Notes: generated from the sequence alone by a model not told the origin. DNA of 64,000 bases from Immersiella caudata (GCA_030512335.1 JAULSU010000002.1:5022001-5086000), one strand, 5' to 3'; numbered from the stretch's first letter, positions 47,975 through 60,756 are shown. Made by a program: numbers and translations.

Positions 47975-50900
47975 GGCGGTGAAGACTCGGTGGGGTTGTC
48001 TCGGGCACTCGTAGCTTCTCTGCAGTCTGAAAAGTAGGAACCACGACGATGGCGCAATAATTTGGACAGGGGAGAATGGGGGCTTGTGGTTATCAACTCA
48101 GACACTGCTTGCTGCAAGTGGGAGGGACAGGGAAGGGCCTAGGTCCCTTCTCCAGGGCGCAAACACCAACTTCTAGCAGCTCCTTCGTGAACCGCTGATG
48201 CAGCCAGACCTGAGTATCGGTCCACGACAAGGAGCCAAACAGGGGCCTTCTTTTTCCCTGGCAGCTGGGATGCGCTCCGCTGTCGTGCCGAGTGGCGGGC
48301 TGTCTCTGGTCTCCTGGTTTGACGCTCTCGGTGTGTTTTCTTTGTTCAAGTCGCAAGGAATCGAGCACGGTGAGCAGCTAGGCCTCTTGACATCCACCGC
48401 TCTTTTGACGGTCGAGTTAAGAGTTGACAGTGACCTGTAACAAGCCCGTCTAGCGCTGGGATGCCCGACAGAGCTCTAGAACGAAGGCAACCGGCAACAG
48501 CGGAATTGCGGTGAAAATGGCGGACGAGAAGCTGTGGACAAGGCCCAGGATACTTGCCTCCTGATGATGCTGCCCTGTATGTCGACTGGATATCTGCACC
48601 CAAACAAACCAAGCAGCAGAGAAGTCTCCGTCAGGGCGAGTGGGGCCAAGCCTCTCCGTGATACCTGGTGTCAATGGTCCCCTTTGAGAGCCTCGCAGTC
48701 TGCAGTGGACTGAAGACGAAACAGACGCCGAGGGATGACCGAAAAGGGTAGCGTCTACCACAGCTGGTCGCTGAGATAAAAGGGGTGCTCCCACGCGCCC
48801 AGATGACCCCGGCGTCAATCGTGGCTGACTACACAAGACATGAGTTTGACAGCGCAAACCGAGCCGCGGGTACGCCTCGTGGGCAAGCCATAAAGGGCAC
48901 TGACTTGTTTGGGGGCTCCTGCCAGACAGAAAGCAAGCCGCGGATGGCTGCATCAGGTGCCGCTCAGTCACTTACTTGAGCGACTTTCGCCGTGCAGGTA
49001 GAACAAAGAACGAGAGCTGCCAGGATTCAGCTACCCTAGACGGAGACCAATTATCGACTCGACACACGTCGCAAATCCAGATACCTTCACCGCCGACCCC
49101 TTTCTTCACTCTGTGGCTCAGTCTTGATGTGTGCCAGCTGGCGAAAAGAGAGCAACTGACGTCGACACACTCTCCAAGAGCGAGCCGCTGACATTGCTTG
49201 CCGCGGTATGACCGAAATCGTAGGGATGCCATTCAGTTGCGGCTCTCTGCGCTCTGCTCTCAGTGGTGTCTGGTCTGCGGCCGCAGCCCGCAGCCGTGAC
49301 GGCCGGAATGCTGTCGACTTCTGCCCGTTCTTGACTGGCAAGCAAAGGTACTGTGCATAACCGTCTACGAAGCTCATGTGCGCCTCATTGCGCTTCTAGT
49401 CCCTCTTCGAGAGCCCTTCCCGGCATCTCAAACCGGCAACAGCTGCAGGCCCGGCGGGGATAAGCGTTCCATGACGGTGTTGAACCTGGGCTCCCCACGA
49501 GACCGAGTTTGTACCAGCCCGCAAAATTCCCGAGCGAAACACAGGAGTGGGTGGCTGCGTTCTTGGGAAGTGGGAAGTTAGCGTTCCCATCGACACCTGA
49601 GGACAGTTGTTGACTCGACCCTCCAGGCCTGTTTTACAAGCCCTGGAACCTGTTAGCATCGGATGTCGTAGGACACCACACCAGGATGGTGATCGCCGAT
49701 CGAGCGAAGTCGAAAGAAAATGTGGCTTTAGGACAGCTACAGGTGACAGGCGGAACAGGCGCAGAGCGCAATCACCCACCAGTCCTCCCCACCAACTGCC
49801 CTCCCCCAATGACAGCTAAGAAAAGTTTGAGAGGGTCCATGAGGGGCGTTGGACGGGCGCAGCAAGATTCCGCGACGACCAGGCAACGCCTTCGAGTCTC
49901 TCCCACCTCCCTTGGACACGTAGTGTAGAGACTGCGGCTACCCGCTGCCATCCAAGGCATCAAGATCCCGGAGCCAGGGGCAAGCCTCAGTCCAAACGGG
50001 GACAGACGGGCGAGCCAAGTTCGAGAATACCACAGCTTGACAATCCCAAGCCGCCATCGGAAGCCCCGAGGAAGCTTTGGGCCGAACTTTTTCAACAAGT
50101 GGTTCTGTGAGCTGGCAGGGGAAAACGCCGCCTGCCGGGATGGGCCCAGCACACTTCCGTGCGGTGTGGAACGAGAAAGTATCGAAATAGTTGCCAGCCC
50201 CGGTGAGTTGAGTACCATCCCCGGTCCCCCGCCCTCACCGTGTCGACTTCCATACGTCCGTGTCTGTCAGCTTAGAGATCGGGCCACATGGTTGCTCGGC
50301 AAGAGCACCCCGAGGCAACAACCGGTGTTGTCGGCCAGAATGACGCGAGTGGTCCGAACAAACGACGCCGACACGCACGGGGACAGGCGGAGAGACACGT
50401 GCACCGCTGCTTGAGCTCCCAGAGACCGCCAGGTGAGAATCGAAGAGGGCCGGTTTCAGAAGTCGACCTGTGGGACAACACGTTCTGGTGGGAGCACCCA
50501 AGTCAGGACCTGGCCGATTCTGCGCTTCAAAATTCCTGTGCCCCAATGCTGAGCTTGTGCAACCGTGTAGCCCTGGCGCGGCTTTGTGCGTCAACTACCG
50601 GGAAATTTCTCGCCTGACTTTTCCCCGGAAGATACCGGTCTCGTTGCACGGCATTGCTTGCCAGCGCTGGCCACAAGCGTTGCCAGCCATCTGCGAGGTG
50701 GGCCATCTGGCAGGCGGTAGGTACCCAGCCAGCCAGCGCGGGTGCTGGATCGAAGCACCGGCCCGGCGGGGATGGTCCCCTCCCTTGACTGGTGAGATTT
50801 GAACGTAAATTAAGGAGCAGACACCGGGGCGTGATATCTGACAAAAAGGATCGGAGCCTAATCAATGCTGTGCGCGCCAGACTTATGAGATTGAGGGAAC

Positions 50901-53083
50901 TCGGCCCTGACTGTCGGAGACTTCCATGGGGGCCGAAGAGACACAAGAGATTGCAGTGCAGGAAACAAGCGTTTCTGACGTCGGGAGGGCTGAGGCTCTG
51001 TGAGCGCTGCCCATTTTGCCCAACAAAATGGACGGCCCGGATTCATCCAAGCAGCGGAATGATTGGGACGGCCACGGACACACGAAGACGTTCACCTTTT
51101 CCTGCTTGGAGGTGGTGGGAATGCCATGGAAAGTCCTGGTTCTGCTCGGGTGCAACAGTGCCCGACGGGTGACAGGTCATCCTCTTCGGAAGGCACAAAC
51201 GACTGAAAAGTAAAGCGAACCATTCCAGTCCAGGAAGGCGCCGGATGAGCTGCGGCTGCTCTTTCCTCCCAAGACACGACAGAGAGTGACTGTCTGCAAA
51301 AATACCTTGTGGAGGCGTCGGCTCACGGAGCCAGGAACCAATGGTTACACGCCACCGCAGAGCATCGACAGATGGGCCACCTGTAGTCCAAATAATTCGA
51401 GCTCTCATGAGTGGAGACTGGCATACCAAGGCTATTCATGCCTTGGCTAAAGAGTAGAAGGATATTTGATGTGTTTGACGTGTGGAGACGCCGGTCACGG
51501 TAGTCGTTCCTCTGAGGGCGGTATGTAATACAGCATCAGAAACGCCCACCCCTATCGAACTGGACCCCAGCCAGCAGACCAGGAATTGCACCAAGCCATG
51601 ACGAAATGCTACTACCACGTCGCCCCAGTCGTGGGAAGCATAGGAACCCTCATCAGGCACGTGGCGTCAGCGACATGTTTGCCAATGAGGCACACCGAGC
51701 ACGACGAGAAGCGAAATCGGATCTGCCTGGGATGGGAGCGCACTTCCAGCTTCGGCTAGTTGTTGGGACCATACCCGCGCGACGCCGTCAAAACCTGCCA
51801 ATGATTCAGATGTGACTTCACCGAAAGGCTAGGCAAGCTGTGGAAAGCAGCCGTAAACGTGGAAGGCAAGTTGCGTGTGACCCGTAGACATGGAACTGAG
51901 AACACGGTAGAGCATACAATACAGTTCCCCGACCCCGTTTGTCATTTCTACCCACCTAGTAAAGAAGTTCCGGTTGCTATCACCGACGCCGGAACTACCT
52001 AGGTATTGTTCTGATCCTCTTTGAAGACGCCTCCGTAGACCAAGAAGGATGCCCGGGCCCGAGGGAGTCCAAAGGTCGACGGGAGATTTTTTTTTTGACA
52101 AGGCATACCACTGACCGGAGCATGTAAGTATTATTCTCGGCCGTGACCCGGCTGGTTGCGCGACGGTAAGCTGCCTTGCCGTAAGGCACTGTCATCCAAG
52201 AACAGTCACCATTCGAGGGCACTACCCGAGTTTGTCGACACAGTGTGTGCGCTGACGGTGATGTAGATAGCTAACGTATCAGCCATGAAGTGCCCATTAG
52301 CTTTAAGATTGTTAGTAATACACATCGCTGGAAGGTGTGGCGCTGCTCTTCTAGAAAGTCAATGCAGCATCCGGCCAACGGCTCCCACTTCCATGGGGAT
52401 GATTCCGCGAGCGTTTGATGGCCAGCTTCAAGGGTTGGGTCAAAGCCTCCATACTTGCATGTCGGGTAGCCACGAAATCTTCCAGCCAGAAATTGTGAAC
52501 TGCTCTGAGCGGATCGACCGAGCGGTTCCAACTGCAAGTCTCAGTCAATCGTCAAGCTAGGAGGTTTTGTTGTCTCCAAGGCGCTTGGTTAAGAGGTCAT
52601 GTCATCCGAAACATGCGGCACTTACGTCTTGGCATCTGAGCGGATCCTGCAGAACATCTGCCATCCCTGGAAACGCGCCAGTGGCTGACTGTTTTGCTGG
52701 CCTCAGGCTGCAGTTTCGCGTCTCGAGTCGCGCCAAGGACGGGGGCCAGCAATTTTGGCCAAACGTTCCATCTCCAATTTGGGAACAACGTTGTTTACAT
52801 TTCGACAACCCCCGCCAACCCTCACAACAATAACAACAGCCACACCCCTCACATTTCCTCCGGGGCGACTATTCTTCGATCTCTATCACGGCGCTGGCGA
52901 CTCGACTTTGGTGGTTACGCTCTCTCGCAATATTTCGCCCGCCGGCGCGCTGAAAGGAGGGCTCTTGCGCTTTGGATTGTTTCCCCTCAATTTTCCACAA
53001 ACCACTATTCGACTGTTTTGTTTTCGCAGTCGAGCGCTCCCAAATCAGCCTTTGTGGGACCCTGTTCCCGACCATTTCACACC
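47975..53083. other. 5.1-kb gene-free divergent region
   Basis: Lies between the start codons of the APSES regulator (-) and topoisomerase II (+). All frames on both strands were looked at; the longest (about 48450-48971, minus) is Ser/Arg/Pro-rich without conserved-looking blocks. No tRNA, 5S rRNA or transposon end was seen. The final 300 bp (from about 52780) are C/T- and AAC-rich and fit the topoisomerase leader. The rest may be long regulatory DNA, a long 5' leader of the regulator, or non-coding RNA. Confidence 0.5.
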
Positions 53084-56000
53084 ATGGATTCCGACGTCGA
53101 ATCGGTGTTCGACATGCAGGATGAGTCGGACGGCTATTCTCCAGAACCGGTGCGTACCTACTTACTTTCAGGCAATAGGTGTACCGTTGGGCACACTTGC
53201 TTGCGACAACAACTGCTGCGAATTCCATCGCCAATTGGATCTAACAGTCTCGCATCCAGAAGCCCAAGGGAAAGGCTGCCGCAAAGGCGCCTGCGAAAGC
53301 CACTGCCAAAAAAATGGTGGCAGCAAAGCCAGCTAAAAAGCTAGTCCAGACCACGCTGAAGGTCTCGAAGAAGCGACCCATCCCCGAGAGTGACGATGAA
53401 GCCGACTCCCTCGCCGACGACGGCGCCAGCATTCTCTCCCACACCCCTCCTAGCGCTAAGAAACAGAAGAAGGCCCCGGCGAAGAAATCAAGCGGAAAAC
53501 CTCTCGCCGAGATCGAGAACGATAGTATGGCTCTCGACGGGCCCTCGCAACCGAAGAAAACGAAGACGGCCACGGAGACGTACCAGAAGCTGACGCAGAT
53601 TGAGCACATTCTCAAGCGTCCCGATACCTACATCGGCTCCGTCGAGCGACAGGAGGACAAGATGTGGGTGTATAACAAGGCTGAAGGCGTGATGGAGTAT
53701 CGCAAGATCTCCTATGTCCCTGGTCTCTACAAGATCTTCGATGAAATTCTCGTCAACGCTGCCGACAATAGTCAGCGGAAGCACAACCCCCCGATGACAT
53801 ACCTGAAGGTCACAGTCGACCGTGAGACAGGAGAGATCTCGGTTGAGAACAACGGAAAGGGCATTCCCGTCGAGATGCACGACAAAGAAGGGTGCTATAT
53901 TCCAGAACTCATCTTTGGCCACCTCCTCGCTGGTTCCAACTTCGACGACGAGGAGAAGAAGACCGTTGGTGGTCGCAACGGTTACGGCGCGAAGCTTACC
54001 AACATCTTCAGCACAAAGTTCACAATCGAGTGCCAGGACCAGGACAATGGCAAGAGGTACAAGCAGACCTGGACCAACAACATGGGCGTGAAGGAGAAAG
54101 CGAAGATCATCAGCAACAAGTCTGCTCCTTTCGTCCGCGTCACATTTTCACCAGACTACAAGAAGTTTGGAATGGAGAATGGCATCGATGATGACTTGGA
54201 GGCGCTCCTCCTCCGTCGTATCTACGACATGGCTGGAACTGTCACAGGAGTCAAGGTTCACCTGAACGGCGAGGTGATCAAGCTCAACTTCCCCAAGTAC
54301 TGCGAACTCTACGCAAAGTCCATTGCCAAAGAGCGCGGTGATGCTCCTGAAGGGGAGGATAGCAAGCCTGCCGCTGCAAAGGTTGAGTTCGACAATCAGC
54401 GGAGTGGTGACAAGGTGTGGCAAATCGGTTTCACAGTTTCCGATGGCTCATTCCAGCAAGTCTCTTTCGTCAACAACATCGCAACGACGTCTGGTGGTAC
54501 TCATGTCAACTACATTGCGGATCAAATCTGCGACGCTCTGTGCAAAGAGCTCAACAAAAAGAAGAAAGGTCATGGCTTGAAGCCCTCGCACTTCCGCAAC
54601 CACATCTTCATCTTCGTCAACTGTCTCATCGAGAACCCGGCCTTCAGCTCTCAGACCAAGGAGCAGCTGACCACCAAGCAGAGTCAGTTTGGAAGCAAGT
54701 GCGTTCTCAGCGATGCGTTCCTCAAGAAGATCAAGTCTTCAGAAGCCATTGAGAACATCATGCACTTCGCCGACAAGAAGGCAGACAAGATGCTTGCCAA
54801 GTCTGACGGAAACAAGCGCTCCCGTATCAGCAATGAGAAGCTCATCGACGCCAACCTGGCAGGGACGAGACACGGCCACGAGTGTACCCTCATTCTCACT
54901 GAAGGTGACTCTGCTAGAGGTCTTGCTGTGGCTGGCCGTGCCATTCTTGATCCTGATCGCATTGGTGTTTTCCCCCTTCGTGGAAAGATGCTCAACGTTC
55001 GTGATGCGTCTCTCGACCAGATCATGAAGAACAAGGAAATTGAGAACATCAAGAAGTTCCTGGGCCTGAAGCACAAGCAGGTGTACACCGACACCAAGGG
55101 CCTTCGGTACGGCCATTTGATGATCATGGCTGATCAAGATCTTGACGGTAGCCATATCAAGGGTCTCCTGATCAACTTCCTTCAAGTCCAGTTCCCCTCG
55201 CTATTGAAGATTCCCAATTTCTTCCAGGAGTTCATCACGCCTGTGGTCAAGGTGTGGCAGGGCACCAACCCCAAGAAGCCTCAGCGCCTCAGGTCCTTCT
55301 TCAACCTCCCACAGTACGAAGAATGGAAACAGGCTCACGAGAACGAGCTTCGCCGATGGAGATACAAGTACTTGAAGGGGTTGGGTTCGTCTACCAATGA
55401 AGACGCCCAAGTCTACTTCACCAACCTGGATTTGCATCTCAAGGAGTTCGCGACCATGACAAATGAGGACGCCGCTCTCTTTGAGCTCGCCTTCTCGAAG
55501 AAGAAGGCCGATGCTCGCAAGGAATGGTTGGGCAACTTTGTGCCTGGCACATACCTCGATCATTCCGCAAACCAGATCACGTACAACGATTTCGTCAACA
55601 GGGAACTCATTCTCTTCAGCATGGCTGACAATATGCGTTCTATTCCATCCATGGTTGACGGCCTCAAGCCCGGTCAGCGCAAGGTTTTGTTCGCCTCGTT
55701 CAAGCGGAACCTTGTCAATGACCAAAAGGTCGTGGAGTTGGCTGGTTATATCTCCGAGCAGGCCGCCTACCATCACGGTGAACAATCTCTGCAACAGACC
55801 ATTATCGGTCTCGCGCAGAACTTCGTTGGTTCAAACAACATCAATGTCCTCGAACCCAGCGGTAACTTTGGTTCGCGTCTTTCTGGTGGCTCCGACGCTG
55901 CTAGCGCTCGTTATATTCACACGAGACTGTCGCCCTTCGCTCGGAAGATCTTCTCCAAACTTGACGAGCCTAATCTGGAGTTCCAGTTTGACGATGGCAG

Positions 56001-58440
56001 CATGATTGAGCCGAAGAACTACGCACCCATCATCCCCATGGTTCTCGTCAACGGCGCTGACGGTATTGGTACGGGTTGGAGCACTTCAATCCCCAACTAT
56101 CACCCCATACACATTGTCCAGAACTTGAAGCGGCGCATGGGCAGACTAGACCCCGAAGACCCGGAGGAGAAGCCGTTTGAACCAATGATTCCATGGTGGC
56201 GCGGCTGGAAGGGTACTCCCGAGCAGGAGGGGCCCAACAGGTACAAAGTCAACGGCGTTGCGTATCAGGACCAGCACAACCCCAATGAGATTATTGTCAG
56301 CGAACTGCCCGTTCGCATGTGGACCGATGACTTCAAAGCTAGGCTGGAAGACGTCATTCGCGCTGAGAAGACACCATCGTTCATCAAGGACTACAAGGAG
56401 TTCAACGACCACAAGACGGTCCATTTCATCATTGAGATGGAGGAGAAGCATATGAGGGCTGCACTCGACGAGGGTTTGCTGGAGAAGTTCAAGCTCACCA
56501 AGACGATCGGAACCACGAATCTCGTGGCCTTTGACACACAAGGGCGGATCCACAAGTACGAGAACCCGGAGGAGATTCTCGAGGAGTACTACAACTACCG
56601 CTTGGCCATGTACCAGAAGCGCAAGGAGCACTGGCTCAAGTTTTACCACGCCGACTACCGGAAGCTGAAGAACCAGTACCGTTTCATCTCTGAGATCATC
56701 GAGAATAAGTTGGTCGTTTCCAAGAAGAAGAAGCCGGTCCTCGTTACAGAGCTCCGAGAGCGCAAGTATGAGGCTTTCCCCCCCAAGTCCGACGATAAGA
56801 AGGCGAAAGCGGATGATGAACTCGATGGAAACGAGGATCCCGACGAGGACGACACCACTCAAGGAGCTCACGATTACGATTACTTGCTTTCCGTATGTAC
56901 TTCCACCTTCTCTCTGTGTCCAATGCTAACCCGTTGATAGATGCCCATTTGGTCCCTGACTCTCGAGCGCCTCGAGAGACTGAAAAATCAGATCGCAGCA
57001 AAGAAGGCAGAATATGACAATCTCGATGCCCTCAGCGAGAAGGATCTTTGGTGCAAAGATCTGGACGCGTTCGCCGAGGAGTGGGAGATCCAACTCAAGT
57101 TGGATGACGAGATTCAGACTGGCATCAAGAGGATGGGTCGCCGTGCTTCGCAGAAGATTGGCGCTGGCCGGGGTCGCAAGGCTAAGGCTGCTGACGATGA
57201 CTACAACCCCGCCAAGAAGGCCGCCAGGCAGCCCAAGGCCATCAAGCCTGAGGTGAAGACGGAGCTGAAGTCCCAGCAGCGATTCTTGGAGAAGTTCCAG
57301 GCCACAGCCAAGCCTAAACCACTAACGTCAACCCTGGGTGGCGACGGTGCGATTGATGACTTTTCCGACGACGATTTCGCTCTGCTCGGCAAGAAAACTA
57401 CCGTCAAGCAGGAAGTCAAGGAAGAGTCTGAGCCACCAGCTTCCACAAGCGAGGCGGCTGGTGGCCGTGCGAAGCGTGCGGTGGTCACGAAGAGCAGATA
57501 TGTCGTGGACGATGATTCCGATGCAGATTCAGACGACTTCATGGAGCTGGGCAAGCCTAGCGCTGCACCGAAGGCATCCGAGTCCGCATCAGCATCTGCC
57601 TCAGAGGCTGCTTCCAAACCTGCCAAGAGAACTGCGGCGGCCAATCCAAAATCCCTATACGTCGATGATTTGGAGTCGGAGAGCGATGCTAGCAACATGC
57701 TCGGCGATGTCGGTGCTATGGTCAAGGGCATCGGGGGCGCCGCTTCGGGCTCAGGAAATAATGGCAGGCTCAGCTTGTTTGCCATGTCCAGGCCAGAGGC
57801 AGGGGACGTTCCTCTACCCAGGCTTAAGAATAAGGCATCCAAGGCCAATCTTGACTTCGACAGTCATGACGACACCAACTACGAAGCACTGGCCATGTCC
57901 TCGCCCCGCAAGTCAGTTAAGGCCGACGAGATAGATGAGTTTCTCTCGGACGACGACCTTCCTGTTGTGAGCAAGGCGCCTCCAGCCGCCCGAGCAACAT
58001 CGCAAACAGCAGCCTCCAAGGGCAAAGCGCCTTTGAGTGTGGTCCCCGCGCCGGCGAAGAAGCGTGGCCGCCCTGCTGGGTCCAAGAACAAGGGCAAGGA
58101 CGATGATGAGGCTCCTAAGGCTGCCACCAAGAAGGTCACCGCAAAGGCGCCTGCGAAGGCAGCGGCCGCAAAGCCAAAGCCTGTGCACCTCTCACCGGCA
58201 GCAAAGGCGTATGCGGCTAAGCAGGCCAAGAGCCGCAAGATAATGAGCGACGACGAGGATGACGATCTTATGGAAGAACCGTCAAGTCCTATCGTCAAGC
58301 CCAAGGCCAGACCCGGACGCGCTGCGGCTTCCAAGGCCAAGGCAAAACCGATTGTCATCGACTCTGAAGACGACGACTTGATGGACGTCGACAAGGACGA
58401 GGACAGCGAGGATGCATTCGCAATGGACGAGAGCGATTAG
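53084..58440 (+). CDS. TOP2: DNA topoisomerase II
   Basis: Exons 53084-53149, 53260-56892 and 56941-58440 give 1732 residues. The GHKL ATPase starts near 130 (EHILKRPDTYIGS, then EILVNAADNSQRKH, NNGKGIPVEMH and GGRNGYGAKLTNIF). The TOPRIM domain has EGDSARGLAVAGRAI and DQDLDGSHIKGLL. The winged-helix cleavage domain carries the catalytic Tyr in SDAASARYIHTRLSPF (about residue 907). The coiled-coil gate and the MPIWSLTLERLERL segment follow across intron 2. The last 400 residues are a charged tail with many Lys/Ala and acidic Ser-Asp clusters (such as DSEDDDLMDVDKDED), likely CK2 sites and nuclear signals. The N-terminus is also long and basic (KGKAAAKAPAKATAKK). The enzyme passes one DNA duplex through another in replication and mitosis. 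It is longer than the yeast enzyme mainly because of both tails. Confidence 0.98.
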
Positions 58441-58979
58441 CCGCGTGAGCGCGAGGTGGTCGTACAATAGGGCCGCAATTATGACTAGTTATGATATTTT
58501 GGGCGACGCTGGCCTGGCACGATCTTGCTTTTTACCGTTGGAGTTGCGGAAGTGGGAACATGGATAGGTGGCTTGTACGAGTACATACATGGGGTTCGGG
58601 AGGCTCGATCTCTTGATTTGTAGGGTTCTAATTGTACTCTTTTGTATCAAAGCCTGATCTCAACTTGATCCCGATCGTGGGTGCCATGCCGTGAAACCAT
58701 CTGGTGATTCGGTAGTGCTTAGGTAGATGCTGGCGGTGTGATTAGTCATCATTTCCATCTCTTCGTCGAGTGCCCTTCCATCGCATTCTTGAGAACCAGG
58801 CGACTGTCCACCTTCGAAGCCATCGAACGAAACCGTGCCTACCTGAGTCTTTACGCGCGTGTAAAACAATAGTATTGGTTTCGAATACTCATAGTGTCTC
58901 ATATTCGTGCAATAAAATCTCTCACCACTCTAAATGCTAGTGACGAAACACAAACGACATCTCAACTGCATCCGACCAA
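58441..58979. other. Intergenic region between TOP2 and TDP1
   Basis: 540 bp containing the TOP2 3' flank and the TDP1 promoter, both read in the same direction. No other feature is supported. Confidence 0.6.
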
Positions 58980-60644
58980 ATGGGTGATGCGAACCAGTCG
59001 ACCACGATGGACCGCTCAGCTCCAAAACTCAAGAGAATCCTTGGGCTCGCCGAAGAACCATCTGGGGGATCGACGCCCCTCACTCTTGCAGGGCGCATCA
59101 GTCCTCCTCCGATGAAGAAGCGCCGACCCTCAAAATTACCAGCAACGGAGGGCACCCCCGAAGTCAGCCTCACTGGCGCCGAAGTCCAAGAAGCGAACAT
59201 CGTCGCATCCTCCCGGCAGATTTTCAGATCTCCCTTCCAGCTGACGAGGATCAAAGACCTCCCAAATGAGCTCAACCGCGACACCGTCACACTCAAGGAC
59301 CTCCTCGGCGATCCTCTCATCTCCGAATGCTGGGAGTTCAACTATCTTCATGATATCGACTTCCTCATGGCCGCCTTTGACGAAGACGTCCGTCACTTGG
59401 TCAAAGTTCACCTCGTCCACGGCTTCTGGAAGAAGGATGACCCCAACAAAGCAAAACTCGAAAAGCAGGCTTCTCAGCACAAGAATGTCACACTCCACCC
59501 GGCCCACCTTCCTGAAATGTTTGGCACCCATCACACGAAAATGATGATCCTCCTCCGCCATGACGATACGGTCCAGATTATAATCCACACCGCCAACTTG
59601 ATCATCCGGGACTGGACAAACATGACCCAAGCCGTCTGGCAGTCACCCCTTCTCCCTCTCCTTCCCAAACTGCCCCCTCCAGACCCCCCATCCCCGCAGA
59701 TTGGCACCGGCGCCAAGTTCAAGCTCGACTTCCTCAACTATCTCCGCGCCTACGACTCCAACCGCAAGTATAAATCCTTCGGCTCCATCATCGAAACCCT
59801 CACAAAACACGACTTCTCCTCCATCCGCGGCGCCCTCATAGGCAGCGTCCCAGGCCGCCACGGCCCCGACATCCCCACCCAATGGGGCTGGCCCGCTCTC
59901 AAAGGAAGTCTCAAATCCGTCCCCGTCACCAGCCAGCCAGACGGCGAATCCTCCATCGCGATTCAAATCTCATCCATAGCCACCCTCGGCCCAACAGACA
60001 AGTGGCTCCGCGATACCCTCTTCCCCGCCCTCGGCGGGAACAAAAAAGGCGTAGATTTCAAGATCGTCTTTCCCACCACAGACGAAATTCGCAAATCACT
60101 GGATGGGTACGCCTCGGGGGGATCGATCCACACCAAAACCCAGTCTGCGCAGCAGAAGAAGCAGTTGGAATACCTGCGCCCGATGTTTTGTCACTGGGGG
60201 AATGACTCTGCCGAGGGGAAAGAACTGGGGGAGGGGGTGGCCGTGAAAGAGGTAGGGAGGAAGCGGGCGGCGCCGCATATCAAGACGTATGTGAGGTTTG
60301 GGGAGAGAGAGGGGGAGAGGATCGACTGGGCGTTGGTTACGTCAGCGAATTTGTCGAAGCAGGCGTGGGGAGAGGCGAGGGGGAATTCAGGAGAGGTCAG
60401 GATTGCGTCGTATGAGTTGGGAGTGTTGGTTTGGCCGGGGTTGTATGCGGAGGATGCGGTTATGAAGGCGTCGTTTTTGCAGGATACAGTGGCTGATAAG
60501 GGAGAGGGGTCGGGTTCGGTGGTGAGCTTGAGGATTCCGTATAACCTTCCGCTTCAGCATTACGCAAAGCACGAGGTTCCGTGGGTGGCCACGGCGGATC
60601 ACAACGAGCCGGATTGGAAAGGTCAGATCTGGCAGCATAGATAA
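58980..60644 (+). CDS. TDP1: Tyrosyl-DNA phosphodiesterase 1
   Basis: A single 554-residue exon. Two HKN motifs of the phospholipase D superfamily are present. The first is HHTKMMILLRHDDTVQ with Asn in IHTANLI (His185, Lys187, Asn206 by count). The second is PHIKTYVRFGE with Asn in ALVTSANLSKQAWG. The Tdp1-specific WTNMTQAVW and SIATLGPTDKWL segments, and the late IPYNLPLQHY..PWVAT block, agree with the family. The enzyme hydrolyses the bond between a topoisomerase tyrosine and a DNA end, and cleans other blocked ends. The first 80 residues are basic and disordered with a likely nuclear signal (PPPMKKRRPSK). A GSGSVVSLRIP linker near the end is typical. The start at 58980 is the first ATG; a second lies at residue 10. 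Codons turn from C-ending to G-ending near 60200. Topoisomerase II is the direct upstream neighbour. Confidence 0.96.
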   Translation: MGDANQSTTMDRSAPKLKRILGLAEEPSGGSTPLTLAGRISPPPMKKRRPSKLPATEGTPEVSLTGAEVQEANIVASSRQIFRSPFQLTRIKDLPNELNRDTVTLKDLLGDPLISECWEFNYLHDIDFLMAAFDEDVRHLVKVHLVHGFWKKDDPNKAKLEKQASQHKNVTLHPAHLPEMFGTHHTKMMILLRHDDTVQIIIHTANLIIRDWTNMTQAVWQSPLLPLLPKLPPPDPPSPQIGTGAKFKLDFLNYLRAYDSNRKYKSFGSIIETLTKHDFSSIRGALIGSVPGRHGPDIPTQWGWPALKGSLKSVPVTSQPDGESSIAIQISSIATLGPTDKWLRDTLFPALGGNKKGVDFKIVFPTTDEIRKSLDGYASGGSIHTKTQSAQQKKQLEYLRPMFCHWGNDSAEGKELGEGVAVKEVGRKRAAPHIKTYVRFGEREGERIDWALVTSANLSKQAWGEARGNSGEVRIASYELGVLVWPGLYAEDAVMKASFLQDTVADKGEGSGSVVSLRIPYNLPLQHYAKHEVPWVATADHNEPDWKGQIWQHR

Positions 60645-60756
60645 CGGTAGACTCAGTTCAGTAGATTCATGAACTATCTTCTCGTCTTGCGATGCAAAGC
60701 AACACACACAAATATAGATTCGCTAGCTCTTGCTTCGTCGGCCAACCAACGACACC

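Noticed and set aside
48450..48971. 173-codon minus-strand frame in the gene-free region
   Set aside because: Amino acid content as expected from random GC-rich DNA; no helix or strand pattern and no matching frame neighbours.
55201..56871. Long minus-strand frames inside TOP2
   Set aside because: Shadows of strongly biased coding sequence; the plus strand encodes unmistakable topoisomerase motifs.
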